From the NCBI GenBank assembly GCA_018241685.1, contig JAFEDJ010000054.1:1-64000 (forward strand): DNA of 64,000 nt, read 5' to 3'. The position numbers and the translations under genes are program-made. The notes beneath the pieces were generated by a model. That model was not told the origin of the DNA. It was given only the letters and a program-made list of their open reading frames with translations, and searched no databases. How positions within the stretch are numbered: position 1 is the first letter of the stretch; every line of letters begins with the position of its first letter. Of the stretch, positions 1 to 8,824 are shown piece after piece. This DNA is from Pseudomonadota bacterium (GTDB lineage Bacteria > Pseudomonadota > Gammaproteobacteria > Burkholderiales > Rhodocyclaceae).

Positions 1-306
1 ATCGGCGAAGTCGCCGGCAGCTCCGTGCGCCTCGCCGACCAGGCCGGCCACCTGCTGCAGGCCATGGTCCCGGCAATCCGCAAGACGTCGGAGCTGGTGC
101 AGGAGATCGCCGCCGCCTCCGAGGAACAATCCGGCGGCGTCGGCCAGATCAGCACCGCGATGCACCAGCTCAACCAGGTCACCCAGCAGAACGCCGCGGC
201 CTCCGAAGAACTGGCCGCCACCGCCGAGGAAATGAGCGCTCAAGCCGAGCAACTGCAACAACTGGTGGCCTACTTCCGGACCGCAACGCCGGCCGGCCAC
301 CGCTGA
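1..306 (+). CDS. methyl-accepting chemotaxis protein, C-terminal end (5' end outside window)
   Basis: The frame is open from the first base, so the start lies outside the window. About 101 residues are visible. They form the last part of a chemoreceptor signalling domain: long amphipathic helices rich in Ala, Glu and Gln, including EEQSGGVGQISTAMHQLNQ and a downstream Ala/Glu-rich helix (AAASEELAATAEEM) like the C-terminal methylation helix of MCPs. The family signals through CheW and CheA to the flagellar motor. The stop is 11 bases before the next gene, so it is probably cotranscribed with the receptor-tip protein and the diiron protein that follow. Which ligand domain it carries cannot be seen. 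Confidence 0.85.
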   Translation: MGEVAGSSVRLADQAGHLLQAMVPAIRKTSELVQEIAAASEEQSGGVGQISTAMHQLNQVTQQNAAASEELAATAEEMSAQAEQLQQLVAYFRTATPAGHR

Positions 307-317
307 CAAGGACGTCA

Positions 318-917
318 ATGGAAATTCCGTCATCCACCGGAGGACACTCGCTGCAGTTGGTCGTGGAGATCAGCGCCGGCATCCGCCAGGTCACTGCCCT
401 GTCCAGCCAGGTGAACCTGGTGGCCCTCAACGCGATGCTGGCCGCCAAGCAGGCCGGCAGCCAGGCCCGCGGCTTCGGCATCGTCTCCGGCGAGCTGCGC
501 CAGTTCAGCGGCCAGCTCGACCGGCAGATGCACGAGCTCGGCGATTTCATCGGCGACCTGGTCCATTCGGTCGCCGAGTCGGCTCGCATCCGGCTGCACG
601 TGGCCCATCTCGACCAGATCCCGGCCGCCATCCAGCCCCACCTGGCTGGCGCCGCCACGCGCATCGAAGCCCGCCAGGCACGCATCGACAGCGACGGCAG
701 CGAGCGCTGGTTCGGCCTCGGCAACCGCCTCGACCACGCCCTGCGCCTGTGCAACACCGGCATCGCGCTGTCCCGCGCGGCCAAGATCGAGGCCGTCTAT
801 GGCCAGGCCCTGGCCGCCAGCCTGCGCCAGGTCGCCGACGAGATCGAAGACGCCATCGTCACCATCCTGCAGACCATCAAGCAGCTGCGTCGGGCCCTCG
901 CCCACCACGCCGCCTAA
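318..917 (+). CDS. small soluble MCP-tip-like protein
   Basis: A 199-residue protein with no membrane segment or HAMP domain. Residues of about 25-70 match the chemoreceptor hairpin tip that binds CheW/CheA: VNLVALNAML, then AAKQAG, then ARGFGIVSGELRQFS. Ordinary MCPs have EAARAG and GRGFAVVAxEVRxLA here, so the tip is recognisable but altered (Lys in place of the usual Glu/Ala). The remaining 130 residues are helical without a domain I recognise. The start has AAGGA five bases upstream. It sits between the chemoreceptor (11-base gap) and an ODP-type diiron protein (30-base gap). The context suggests it links the diiron sensor to a chemosensory array; that is inference. Confidence 0.7.
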   Translation: MEIPSSTGGHSLQLVVEISAGIRQVTALSSQVNLVALNAMLAAKQAGSQARGFGIVSGELRQFSGQLDRQMHELGDFIGDLVHSVAESARIRLHVAHLDQIPAAIQPHLAGAATRIEARQARIDSDGSERWFGLGNRLDHALRLCNTGIALSRAAKIEAVYGQALAASLRQVADEIEDAIVTILQTIKQLRRALAHHAA

Positions 918-947
918 GCCGGCCCTCCACGCCCGACAGGAACAATA

Positions 948-1715
948 ATGAAAACAACCACCCCGATCTTCCAGGATGGCGCCCACCAATGGATCGTCGT
1001 CGCCCGCGACCCGAAGCGCCCGGACTACCTGATCGACACCAACGAATACCTCATCGTCGATGGCCAGCGCGCGCTGCTCACCGATCCGGGCGGCTCAGAG
1101 ATCTTCTCGGCGGTCTTCTCGGCCCTCACCGCCGCCGTCGATCCGCGCCACATCGAAGCCCTGTTCGCCTCCCACCAGGACCCGGACATCATCTCGTCGC
1201 TGGCCCTGTGGCTGGAGTTCAACCCGGCGCTCAAGTGCCACCTGAGCTGGCTGTGGTCGGAATTCGTGCCCCACTTCGGCGGCAAGGGCGACACCTTCAT
1301 CGACATCCCCGACGAGGGCTGTACGATCCGCCTCGGGCGCCTGAACCTGGAGGCCCTGCCGGCCCATTACCTGCATTCGTCCGGCAACTTCCACCTGTAC
1401 GACCGCAAGGCCCGCATCCTCTTCAGCGGTGACGTGGGGGCCGCCCGCCTCACCGGCGACTACCCGCTGTTCGTCGAGGACTTCGACCAGCACATCCGCC
1501 AGGCCGAGGGCTTCCACCGCCGCTGGATGGGTTCGGCGGAAGCCAAGCGCGACTGGTGCGAGCGGGTCAGCCAGTTGCCGATCGACATGCTTTGTCCGCA
1601 ACATGGCGCCATCTACCAGGGCGCCGATGTGATGCGCTTCATCAACTGGTTCGACGAGCTGCCGGTGGGCGGCGGCCTGCGCCGCGGAGGCAGCCCGCTG
1701 CAAGCCCAGGCGTGA
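948..1715 (+). CDS. ODP-type diiron protein (flavodiiron metallo-beta-lactamase fold)
   Basis: A 255-residue stand-alone metallo-beta-lactamase-fold protein of the flavodiiron type, without the flavodoxin domain. Candidate iron ligands are H76, D78 and D80 (motif HQDPD), H143, D162 (FSGDVG) and H219 (CPQHG). Their spacing (67 residues from H76 to H143, 19 from H143 to D162) equals that of the ligand set in flavodiiron NO/O2 reductases. Such single-domain proteins next to chemoreceptors are known as ODP, an oxygen/iron sensor for chemotaxis described in Treponema. Here it follows an MCP and an MCP-tip protein, which supports the same role. A catalytic oxygen-reducing role is less likely because no flavodoxin or rubredoxin partner is visible. 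AGGAAC lies upstream of the ATG. Confidence 0.78.
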   Translation: MKTTTPIFQDGAHQWIVVARDPKRPDYLIDTNEYLIVDGQRALLTDPGGSEIFSAVFSALTAAVDPRHIEALFASHQDPDIISSLALWLEFNPALKCHLSWLWSEFVPHFGGKGDTFIDIPDEGCTIRLGRLNLEALPAHYLHSSGNFHLYDRKARILFSGDVGAARLTGDYPLFVEDFDQHIRQAEGFHRRWMGSAEAKRDWCERVSQLPIDMLCPQHGAIYQGADVMRFINWFDELPVGGGLRRGGSPLQAQA

Positions 1716-1767
1716 GAAGATCGCCGCCCCCATTCATTGCCTGCCCCTGCGCTGAGTGAGCAAAGCC

Positions 1768-3501
1768 ATGCCCAAGGAGAACGCCGTGCTGCAGATCCTG
1801 CTGATCGAAGACTCGGACGACGACGCCGAGCTGCTGCGCCTGGCGCTGCTCGACAGCGCGATACCGGCCCAGCTCAGCCGTGTCGCCAACCGCGCCGGCC
1901 TGAGTGCCGCCTTGCGCGACGGAAGCTGGGACCTGATCGTCTGCGACCACCACCTGCCGGACCTGGACGCCCTCATCGCCCTCGACATGATCGGGGCCGC
2001 CGGCGGCGGCAGACCGGCGATGCCGGTGATCGTCATGTCAGGCACGATGGAGACCGCCGAGGCCGTGGAGGCCATGCACCGCGGCGCCCGCGACTGCATG
2101 GCCAAGCACGACCTGCCCAAGCTGCTGCCGATCCTCGAACGGGAGATCGCCCACGCCCGGGCCGAGGCGGAGCTGCGCACCGCGCGGGCCACGCTGCAGC
2201 AGCGCGCCGAACAGAACCCGGTCACCGGCTTGCCCAATCGGGCCCGCCTGGAACTGCACCTGGAAGCCCTGCTGCACGAGCAGGCCAACGCAGCCCTGCT
2301 GCTTATCGAGGTGGGGCGCCGCAGCCACGCGATCCGCGCCCTGCTGCCCGACGCCGGTCACAAACTGCAGCAGGAGATGGCCCGGCGCCTGGCCACGCAG
2401 GTCGGCCCCGAGGACTTTCTGGCCCACCTGGACGACGGCAGCTTTGCGCTGGCCCTGCCCCACTGCGACAGCGAGGCCGGCCTGGCCGCCATTGCCAAGC
2501 GCCTCAACCACAGCCTGGAGCCACCCTTCGAGCTCGGCGACTACCGCATCGCGATCAGCAGCCGCATCGGCGCCTGCCCGCGCCGTTCCAGCGACGCCGA
2601 CGCAGAGCACATGCTGCTCGCCGCCACCGCCGCACTGCTGCAGGTGGAGGCGCGCCGCGGCGGTGCCTACAGCCTGTACACACCGGACATGCATCAGGTC
2701 GGCCAACGCCGGCTGATCCTGGAAAGCGCGCTGCACCAGGCCCTGCCCCGCCAGGAGTTCGAGCTGCACTACCAGCCCAAGGCCTCCATCTCGGACGGCC
2801 ACGTGGTCGGCGCCGAAGCCTTGCTGCGCTGGCGGCACCCCACGCTGGGCCCGATCTCGCCACTGGAGTTCGTTCCCATCCTGGAAGACACCGGCCTCAT
2901 CGTAGACGTAGGGCGCTGGGTCATCGAGGAGGCCTGCCGGCAGGCCTGTCGTTGGCGGGAAGAAGGCCTGCCGCCGATCAACATCGCGGTGAACCTGTCG
3001 GCCAACCAGTTCCACGAATCCGGCCTCACCGACACGATCCGTGACATCCTGGCCGAGACCCAGTTACCGCCCGAACGCCTGGTGCTTGAGATCACCGAGC
3101 GGGTCGCGGTCAACGGCGAGGCCGAGACGCTCGCCGTGATGGATGCCCTGCACCGCCTCGGCGTACGCATCGCCCTCGACGACTTCGGCGCGGACTATTC
3201 GTCGTTGGGCTACCTGAAGCGCTTTCCGATCGACTCCCTCAAGATCGACCGGATGTTCATCACCGACCTGGACGCCAGCGAGGCGGACCGCAACATCGTG
3301 CGGGCCATCGTCGCGATGGGCCACAGCCTCGGCCTGCGGGTCATCGCCGAAGGCATCGAAACCGAGTCCCAGCGCGCCTTCCTGGTCACCTGCGAGTGCG
3401 ACGTGATGCAGGGCTACCTGTACAGCCGTCCGCTGACGGCCGCTGACTTCGCGCGCTTCCTCACCCTCGCGACCACTCAGCCCGCAGTCGCCGTCGAATA
3501 G
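1768..3501 (+). CDS. response regulator with degenerate GGDEF and EAL domains (c-di-GMP phosphodiesterase)
   Basis: Domain order is receiver (about 1-130, phospho-acceptor D60 in VCDHHLP), GGDEF-like (about 150-310) and EAL (about 320-565). The GGDEF signature is replaced by DDGSF at residues 222-226, so diguanylate cyclase activity is unlikely. The EAL domain keeps EALLRW (E350), a Glu in LEITER, DDFGADYSS and VIAEGIE, so phosphodiesterase activity is likely. Starts are possible at GTG 1756, ATG 1768 or GTG 1786; the last has a perfect AAGGAGA six bases upstream, although those bases also read as Lys-Glu codons. The gene follows the ODP gene and could couple oxygen sensing to c-di-GMP levels. 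Its 3' end overlaps the convergent P450 gene by 25 bases. Confidence 0.85.
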   Translation: MPKENAVLQILLIEDSDDDAELLRLALLDSAIPAQLSRVANRAGLSAALRDGSWDLIVCDHHLPDLDALIALDMIGAAGGGRPAMPVIVMSGTMETAEAVEAMHRGARDCMAKHDLPKLLPILEREIAHARAEAELRTARATLQQRAEQNPVTGLPNRARLELHLEALLHEQANAALLLIEVGRRSHAIRALLPDAGHKLQQEMARRLATQVGPEDFLAHLDDGSFALALPHCDSEAGLAAIAKRLNHSLEPPFELGDYRIAISSRIGACPRRSSDADAEHMLLAATAALLQVEARRGGAYSLYTPDMHQVGQRRLILESALHQALPRQEFELHYQPKASISDGHVVGAEALLRWRHPTLGPISPLEFVPILEDTGLIVDVGRWVIEEACRQACRWREEGLPPINIAVNLSANQFHESGLTDTIRDILAETQLPPERLVLEITERVAVNGEAETLAVMDALHRLGVRIALDDFGADYSSLGYLKRFPIDSLKIDRMFITDLDASEADRNIVRAIVAMGHSLGLRVIAEGIETESQRAFLVTCECDVMQGYLYSRPLTAADFARFLTLATTQPAVAVE

Positions 3502-4931
3502 CCCGGCTGCTGGCGGGGGCTCACCCGCAACTGCAGTGCCCGCTCCGGCCTCAGGGACACATGGAAGCGCAGCTGCGGCGGCGCCATGCCGTCGGGCGCC
3601 GACAGCACATAGCGCTGCAGGATCATCGCGGCGATCACCTTCATCTCGGTCAGCGCCAGATGCTGGCCGAGGCACACCCGGGGGCCGGCGCCGAAGGGCA
3701 GATAAGCACCGCGCGGAAACTCCGCCGCCTCAGGGCCGAAGCGCTCGGGCTGGAAGCGCAACGGCTCCGGAAACCAGCGCGCATCGCGGTGCATCAGCAG
3801 CACCGGCAGCATGAACATCGTCCCCGCCGGGAAATACCAGTCCCCCAGCGCAATCGGCCGGGTCGAACGCCGGCTGTTAAGCATCGGCGCCGTCGGGTAG
3901 AGGCGCAACGTCTCCTGCACCGTCTGGGCCAGATAGGGCAGCTGCGGCAGATCGGCAGCGGATGGCGGCCGATCGCCAAGGCCGAGCCGGACCTCTGCCG
4001 CAGCCGCCGCCTGGGCCTCCGGATGGGCCCCCATGCACCAGGCCCACCAGCTCAGCGTCGCAGCGGCGGTTTCATGGCCGGCGAGGAAGGTCGTCATGCA
4101 TTCGTCGTGCACCGCCTGCAGCGGCCAAGCCTGCCCGTCGTCCCTGTGCAGCCGCAGCAGGCGGGCCAGCAGGTCGTCGGGCCAGGCGTCCTCCGGCTGC
4201 TTCAGACGGGCCTGCAGATGGCGCTCGACGAGGCCGTTCAGCGCCGCCAGCGCCTGCCGCTTGGCGCGCTTCCAGGGCATCCAGTCAGGCGCGCTGACCG
4301 GCCAGTAGAACTCCGCATTGGCCACCGCACTGACCGTGCGCACCGCCTCCTCGGCCACCCGCGCCTCGTCGCCGATCTCGCTCGAGAAGAGCATGCGCAG
4401 GATCACGTCCATCGTCAGCGAAGTCAGCGCGCTCTCGATCTGCCACGGCGTGCCATCCGCCGGCCAACGATCCAGCGCCGCGGCCGTGGCGGCGGCAATG
4501 GTCGGCACGAAGGCCTCCACGGCCTTGCCCGAGAAAGCCGGCTGCAACGCATGGCGCTTGTCCTTCCAGGCCTTCCCTTCGGCGATGAATACGCTATGCC
4601 CATGGAGCTGGGCAAACACGCGCATGCCGCGCTCCCAACGGATCAGCGCATCGTGGTGGCTGACCAGCAGCTCGCGCACCAGCTGCGGGTCGGTGACGAT
4701 GACCTGGTGCTCCGGCCAGATGCGCAGATGCACCACGTCGCCGAACTGCGCCTGCCAGGCGGACAGCTCGCCGAACAGATCACGCGACATGCGCCGCAGC
4801 AGGCTCCAGCCCGTAACACCAGCGGTGGGGCCCGGAGGCCAGGATCCCGGCGCGCCGGACAGCGGCGCCGGGGACGAAGAACCCGAATGGATCGGACAGC
4901 GGGGCGAGGTCGGTGTGTTCATGGCGGCCAT
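3477..4931 (-). CDS. cytochrome P450
   Basis: About 484 residues from ATG 4931 (alternatives ATG 4922 and 4973). Diagnostic motifs in order are the I-helix AGHETAAAT, the K-helix ETLRLYP, and the haem loop FGAGPRVCLG with the thiolate Cys at about residue 420. No N-terminal membrane anchor is evident, as expected for a soluble bacterial P450 that takes electrons from a ferredoxin or flavodoxin system; none is encoded nearby. The substrate cannot be deduced. It is divergent from the AraC-type regulator at 5009, with about 78 bases between the starts, so that regulator is the likely controller. The 3' end overlaps the convergent EAL gene. Confidence 0.9.
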   Translation of the reverse strand: MAAMNTPTSPRCPIHSGSSSPAPLSGAPGSWPPGPTAGVTGWSLLRRMSRDLFGELSAWQAQFGDVVHLRIWPEHQVIVTDPQLVRELLVSHHDALIRWERGMRVFAQLHGHSVFIAEGKAWKDKRHALQPAFSGKAVEAFVPTIAAATAAALDRWPADGTPWQIESALTSLTMDVILRMLFSSEIGDEARVAEEAVRTVSAVANAEFYWPVSAPDWMPWKRAKRQALAALNGLVERHLQARLKQPEDAWPDDLLARLLRLHRDDGQAWPLQAVHDECMTTFLAGHETAAATLSWWAWCMGAHPEAQAAAAAEVRLGLGDRPPSAADLPQLPYLAQTVQETLRLYPTAPMLNSRRSTRPIALGDWYFPAGTMFMLPVLLMHRDARWFPEPLRFQPERFGPEAAEFPRGAYLPFGAGPRVCLGQHLALTEMKVIAAMILQRYVLSAPDGMAPPQLRFHVSLRPERALQLRVSPRQQPGYSTATAG

Positions 4932-5008
4932 TCTTGACCCGCCCAGCGGGGCCGTCTTGAACGCAAACGACATGTCCTCGACGGCGCCGCTGCCTATACT
5001 GTCGGCCC

Positions 5009-5944
5009 ATGTCCCCGTGCCCGCCGCCCTCCGCCACCTGCCCCCATCCGCTGACCCGCGCGCCGCGGCGGCCTGCCGACGATCCGGCCCCATGGTCCCG
5101 GCTGTACCCCGCCCCGCCAGCCCTGCAGGGGGCCATCGTGGCGGTGCTGTGTCGCGACACCCGCGGCGTCGCCCTCAGCGACGCCCAGCGCCTGTCACAC
5201 TTCCCGGCCTCGCCACTGATCTCCCTGTCCTGGTTCCAGGAGATGGATGTCGGACTCGTCGAGCCGGACGCGGACCAAGGCCGCTGGACCCCTTTCGGCA
5301 AGCCGGTGGTCATCTCCGGCAGCCAGTCCCGCCCACGGGTAAGCTGGGCGCCGACCTGCGGGCGCGGCGGCGTGGTGTGCTTCACCCCCGATGTGGCGCG
5401 GGCCCTGTTCGACCTGGACCTGGGCGCCATCCACGACCGCTTCGTCCCCGCCGACGCAGTGCTGGACGCCCGTTGGCGCCCCTTTCTCGACGCACTGGCC
5501 CACGCCCCCGACGACGCCACCACGCTGGCCGTGCTGGAACAACACCTGGCCCTCCACTGGCAGGCCCTGCAGGGGCGCAGCTCAACCACACCCTCACTGC
5601 GCCAGCTCGGCCGCCACTGGGTCGAGCGCCTCGCCCTGCAGGCCCGCGACTGGCGGCAGACCCACAGCCCCCGGCAGGTCGAACGGCGCATCAAGACCTT
5701 CAGCGGACGCTCCCTGCGCGAATGGCAGGCCCTCGTGCGCACCGAGGGCGTCTTCTTCGCGGCGCGGGAACGCTACGAGAACGGCCGCCCCTTCGAATGG
5801 GCCGCCCTCGCCCAGGACGAAGGCTTCGCCGACCAGGCCCACATGAGCCGCGAATCCCGCCGCATCACCGGCTTCGCCCCCACTGAATTCGCCCGCCGCT
5901 TCATCGAGGATGAGTCGTTCTGGATGTATCGGTTATGGGTGTGA
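5009..5944 (+). CDS. AraC-family transcriptional regulator
   Basis: A 311-residue protein. The C-terminal 110 residues carry the double helix-turn-helix of the AraC family: SLREWQALVRTE, then WAALAQDEGFADQAHMSRESRR and ITGFAPTEFARR. The N-terminal 190 residues are a sensor domain without a motif I can assign. It is divergent from the P450 gene, so control of P450 in response to its substrate is plausible inference. The last 247 bases and the region after the stop occur again, damaged, at 12127-12448, on the far side of a signalling module; this copy is the intact one. Confidence 0.88.
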   Translation: MSPCPPPSATCPHPLTRAPRRPADDPAPWSRLYPAPPALQGAIVAVLCRDTRGVALSDAQRLSHFPASPLISLSWFQEMDVGLVEPDADQGRWTPFGKPVVISGSQSRPRVSWAPTCGRGGVVCFTPDVARALFDLDLGAIHDRFVPADAVLDARWRPFLDALAHAPDDATTLAVLEQHLALHWQALQGRSSTTPSLRQLGRHWVERLALQARDWRQTHSPRQVERRIKTFSGRSLREWQALVRTEGVFFAARERYENGRPFEWAALAQDEGFADQAHMSRESRRITGFAPTEFARRFIEDESFWMYRLWV

Positions 5945-6052
5945 GGGGCCGGTGATCCAGCCCGTTCCTCCTGATGCCTACCCAACCGGCAACGCCGCAA
6001 GGCGCTGTTTCTCCACCAGCGCAGCCATCAACTCCTGTTTTTCTGCGTCAGC
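5698..6052 (+). repeat. left copy of imperfect direct repeat (AraC 3' end plus small-gene 3' end)
   Basis: This stretch is repeated in the same orientation at 12127-12448. It spans the AraC regulator's HTH region and stop codon, then the intergenic sequence, then the last codons of a small gene on the other strand, whose end (ELMAALVEKQRLAALPVG) can still be read here although the rest is absent. The copies differ by scattered substitutions, a one-base shift and a 36-base deletion in the right copy. The last 25 bases of this copy also encode the C-terminal codons and stop of the hybrid kinase. Collapsing the two copies would restore an AraC gene next to an intact small gene. Confidence 0.9.
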
Positions 6053-8790
6053 CACTTGAGCAGCATCTCGAACAGCTTCGCGGGCTCCACGGGCTTGATC
6101 AGAAAATCGTTCATACCAGCCTCCAGGCAGGCTCTGCGATCTTCGCTGAAAGCATTCGCAGTCATTGCCAGGATGGATACAGCCTGCCGGTTTGGCAGCT
6201 TACGGATCGCCCGCGTGGCGTCCAGTCCATTCATGACCGGCATCTGCATGTCCATCAAAATCAGGTCGTAGTCAGTTTCGGTCGCCATGTCGAGCGCCTG
6301 CTTACCATCAGCTGCCGTGTCGATCCTCCAGCCGATGTCTTCAAGCAGATTCAGCTCGACTTCACGATTCAAGGGCTCATCATCAACCAGCAGCAAGCGT
6401 GCTTTGTGATGGTCGCGCCGTAGCTGGGCAGTGATATCCGGCTCTGCAGCAGCAGGTGTTGCCACCCCGGAGGGTTTCGTATTCAGCAGGGCATCCAGGC
6501 TTGTCCGCAGCGCCGCATCCAGCGCGGCTGTAGACAAAGGCTTGAGCAGAACCTCGTCGAAGCCAGCGATGCGTGCATCAACCGCGATGGTCTCGTTACC
6601 CGACGCGGTCACTAGCCAGCTAACGGGAAAGTGCTGCAACTCCTGCTGGTTCATTGTGGCCAGAACTTCGAAACCGCTCATGTCGGGCATGTTCAAATCT
6701 ATCAGCACCAAGTCGAAGGGCTGGCCCTCCCGGTCCGCTGTCATGATGACTGCGAGCGCCTCTGTACCCGAGGCCACGGCTTCGCTGTCGACACCGACCG
6801 TACGCAGCAACTGGACATGTACCAGGCGCGATACCGGCGTGTCGTCGACCACCAGCGCGCGCAATCCTTCCAACTCGGCAATTCGGCCGTACGCCGCGCT
6901 CTTGCTGACCCGTGCCAGACGGGCTGTCAGCCAGAACGTGCTTCCCGCACCTGGCGTGCTTTCGACACCGGCCTCTCCGCCCATCAAATTCGCAAGGCGG
7001 CGGGTAATCGTCAGGCCGAGACCGGTACCGCCGTATTTGCGCGTGGTCGAATTATCGGCCTGCTCGAAGGCATGGAACAGGCGCGCCAACACCTCAGGAG
7101 CGATACCGATGCCAGTGTCCTGCACCTCGAAGCGCAGAAGAGCATCGTCAGCAGCCTCCTCGACCAGCCTGACGCGCAGGGTAATGACCCCGCGCTCGGT
7201 AAACTTGACCGCGTTGCCCAGATAGTTCAACAGGGCCTGCCCCAGGCGCGACGCATCGCCATTGAAAAAGCTGAGTCCTGGCTGGATGTCGATCGCCAGT
7301 TCCAGGCCTTTCTCACGTACCTGATCCATCAACATCGAGCAGATGCGGTTCAGCAGCGCTTCGAGTTCAAAGTTGGATTTCTCCAGCACCAGTTTGTCGG
7401 CCTCGATCTTCGACACATCGAGGATGTCGTTGATGACACCCAGCAGGTGGTCGGCCGAAGAGGCGATCTTGCCCAGTTTGTCATCCTGCTCCGGCCGCGG
7501 CGAGGCACGACGCAGGAGGTGAGTGAGGCCAACGATGGCGTTCATCGGCGTACGCAGTTCGTGGCTCATGTTGGCAAGGAAGGTACTTTTGGCCCGACTC
7601 GCGGCTTCGGCGACGTTCTTGGCTGCGGTAAGTTCTGCAGTACGCGCCTCGACCAGTTCCGCAAGGTGGAAACGGTGTTGCTCAAGCTCGGCAACAGCAC
7701 ATTTATGTTCCGTCAGATCTTCAACAATTGACCAGATCAGCTCCCGTCCTCGTGCGTCGTGCACCGCGATGCCGTTAAGCAATACGGGGTAGCGGCGCCC
7801 GTCCTTGCGGATGAACTCCTTTTCGTAAGGGCCGTAGCGACCGGTCCTTTTCAAACTCTCCAATTGTTGCTTTTCCTGAGCCTCGTACTCCTTGGGCGTG
7901 AGGTCCCAGTAACAGAGGGACGTGAACTCCTTCTGGGTATAACCTGCTGGGGCATACAGCGCGCTATTGATTTCAAGAAATGCGCCCGTTTCAAGATCAT
8001 TCAGCGCAATACCGATCGGAGCAAGCTCAAACAGGCGGCGTAGTTGGGTTTCGCTTTGTTCAAGGGCAGCCTCGGCCTGCTTGCGGTCGGAGATGTCCAT
8101 GCCGATGACCGTGACCAGACGTCTTTCGCCAACCCGTACCGGCAAGGCGTGGAAAAGGTCCGTGATCCAGGTTCCATCGGGTCTTGGATGTACCGCTTCA
8201 AGGCTGGCCATGCTGCCGTTGAGCGCACGATCCAGCACCGCATTCAACTTGACCTTGTCGGCCTCGGTCCACCAAGGGGTATCAATAAAGCGTCGGCCGA
8301 TGACCTTCTCGGCGGGCATCTCAATGATGTCCAATGCGTTCCGGTTAACCTCGATCAGTCTGAGGTTCTCGTCCAGGACTCCGATGAGAAAGTCCGAGTG
8401 ATCGAACAGTGAGCTGAATACGGCCTCGCGATAGGCCAATTCGTTCGTACGTTGGCTCAGCAATTCCTCGCTGGCTCGCAATTGCTGTTCGTGGCGGCGG
8501 ATAACGTCGAGACGGCGTTGCCTTTGCAAGAACAAGGCTAACAACAGCAGTAAGGTAACCCCCAAGAAGAAGATCAATATGGCTGCCATCAGATATTGAC
8601 TCAACACAGCATCAACGCGGGAAACGTCAAGCGGCAAGGCGGAAGAACTCCGTTCCGAGACCAAGCTCCCCAAAGGCAAGCGCTCTGTCATGTTCGCAAT
8701 ACTGCCGAGTAAGTACAAAACCGCCGCCGCCATGAGGATGACAACGAAGACCGGAAGCAAGAGGCCCTTGAATCTGCCGAATTGACTCAT
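6028..8790 (-). CDS. hybrid sensor histidine kinase (2 TM, PAS-PAS, HisKA, HATPase, two receivers)
   Basis: A 920-residue membrane kinase. Order: TM1 about 8-30, short periplasmic loop, TM2 about 66-90, PAS about 125-240, PAS/PAC about 250-365, HisKA with phospho-His H410 in SHELRTP, HATPase with DTGIGI and GGTGLGL, receiver 1 (D698 in LIDLNMP), receiver 2 (D847 in LMDMQMP). No Hpt domain is present, so a separate phosphotransferase or direct transfer is needed. The adjoining chemoreceptor and LuxR-type regulator, all on the same strand, are plausible partners. The stop codon lies inside a repeat shared with 12427-12448, so the last codons were acquired at an insertion junction. Base composition is less GC-rich than the flanks. 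Confidence 0.93.
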   Translation of the reverse strand: MSQFGRFKGLLLPVFVVILMAAAVLYLLGSIANMTERLPLGSLVSERSSSALPLDVSRVDAVLSQYLMAAILIFFLGVTLLLLLALFLQRQRRLDVIRRHEQQLRASEELLSQRTNELAYREAVFSSLFDHSDFLIGVLDENLRLIEVNRNALDIIEMPAEKVIGRRFIDTPWWTEADKVKLNAVLDRALNGSMASLEAVHPRPDGTWITDLFHALPVRVGERRLVTVIGMDISDRKQAEAALEQSETQLRRLFELAPIGIALNDLETGAFLEINSALYAPAGYTQKEFTSLCYWDLTPKEYEAQEKQQLESLKRTGRYGPYEKEFIRKDGRRYPVLLNGIAVHDARGRELIWSIVEDLTEHKCAVAELEQHRFHLAELVEARTAELTAAKNVAEAASRAKSTFLANMSHELRTPMNAIVGLTHLLRRASPRPEQDDKLGKIASSADHLLGVINDILDVSKIEADKLVLEKSNFELEALLNRICSMLMDQVREKGLELAIDIQPGLSFFNGDASRLGQALLNYLGNAVKFTERGVITLRVRLVEEAADDALLRFEVQDTGIGIAPEVLARLFHAFEQADNSTTRKYGGTGLGLTITRRLANLMGGEAGVESTPGAGSTFWLTARLARVSKSAAYGRIAELEGLRALVVDDTPVSRLVHVQLLRTVGVDSEAVASGTEALAVIMTADREGQPFDLVLIDLNMPDMSGFEVLATMNQQELQHFPVSWLVTASGNETIAVDARIAGFDEVLLKPLSTAALDAALRTSLDALLNTKPSGVATPAAAEPDITAQLRRDHHKARLLLVDDEPLNREVELNLLEDIGWRIDTAADGKQALDMATETDYDLILMDMQMPVMNGLDATRAIRKLPNRQAVSILAMTANAFSEDRRACLEAGMNDFLIKPVEPAKLFEMLLKWLTQKNRS

Positions 8791-8824
8791 GGCGTAGATG
8801 CAGACCAGTTTGTCTCGTCAGATA

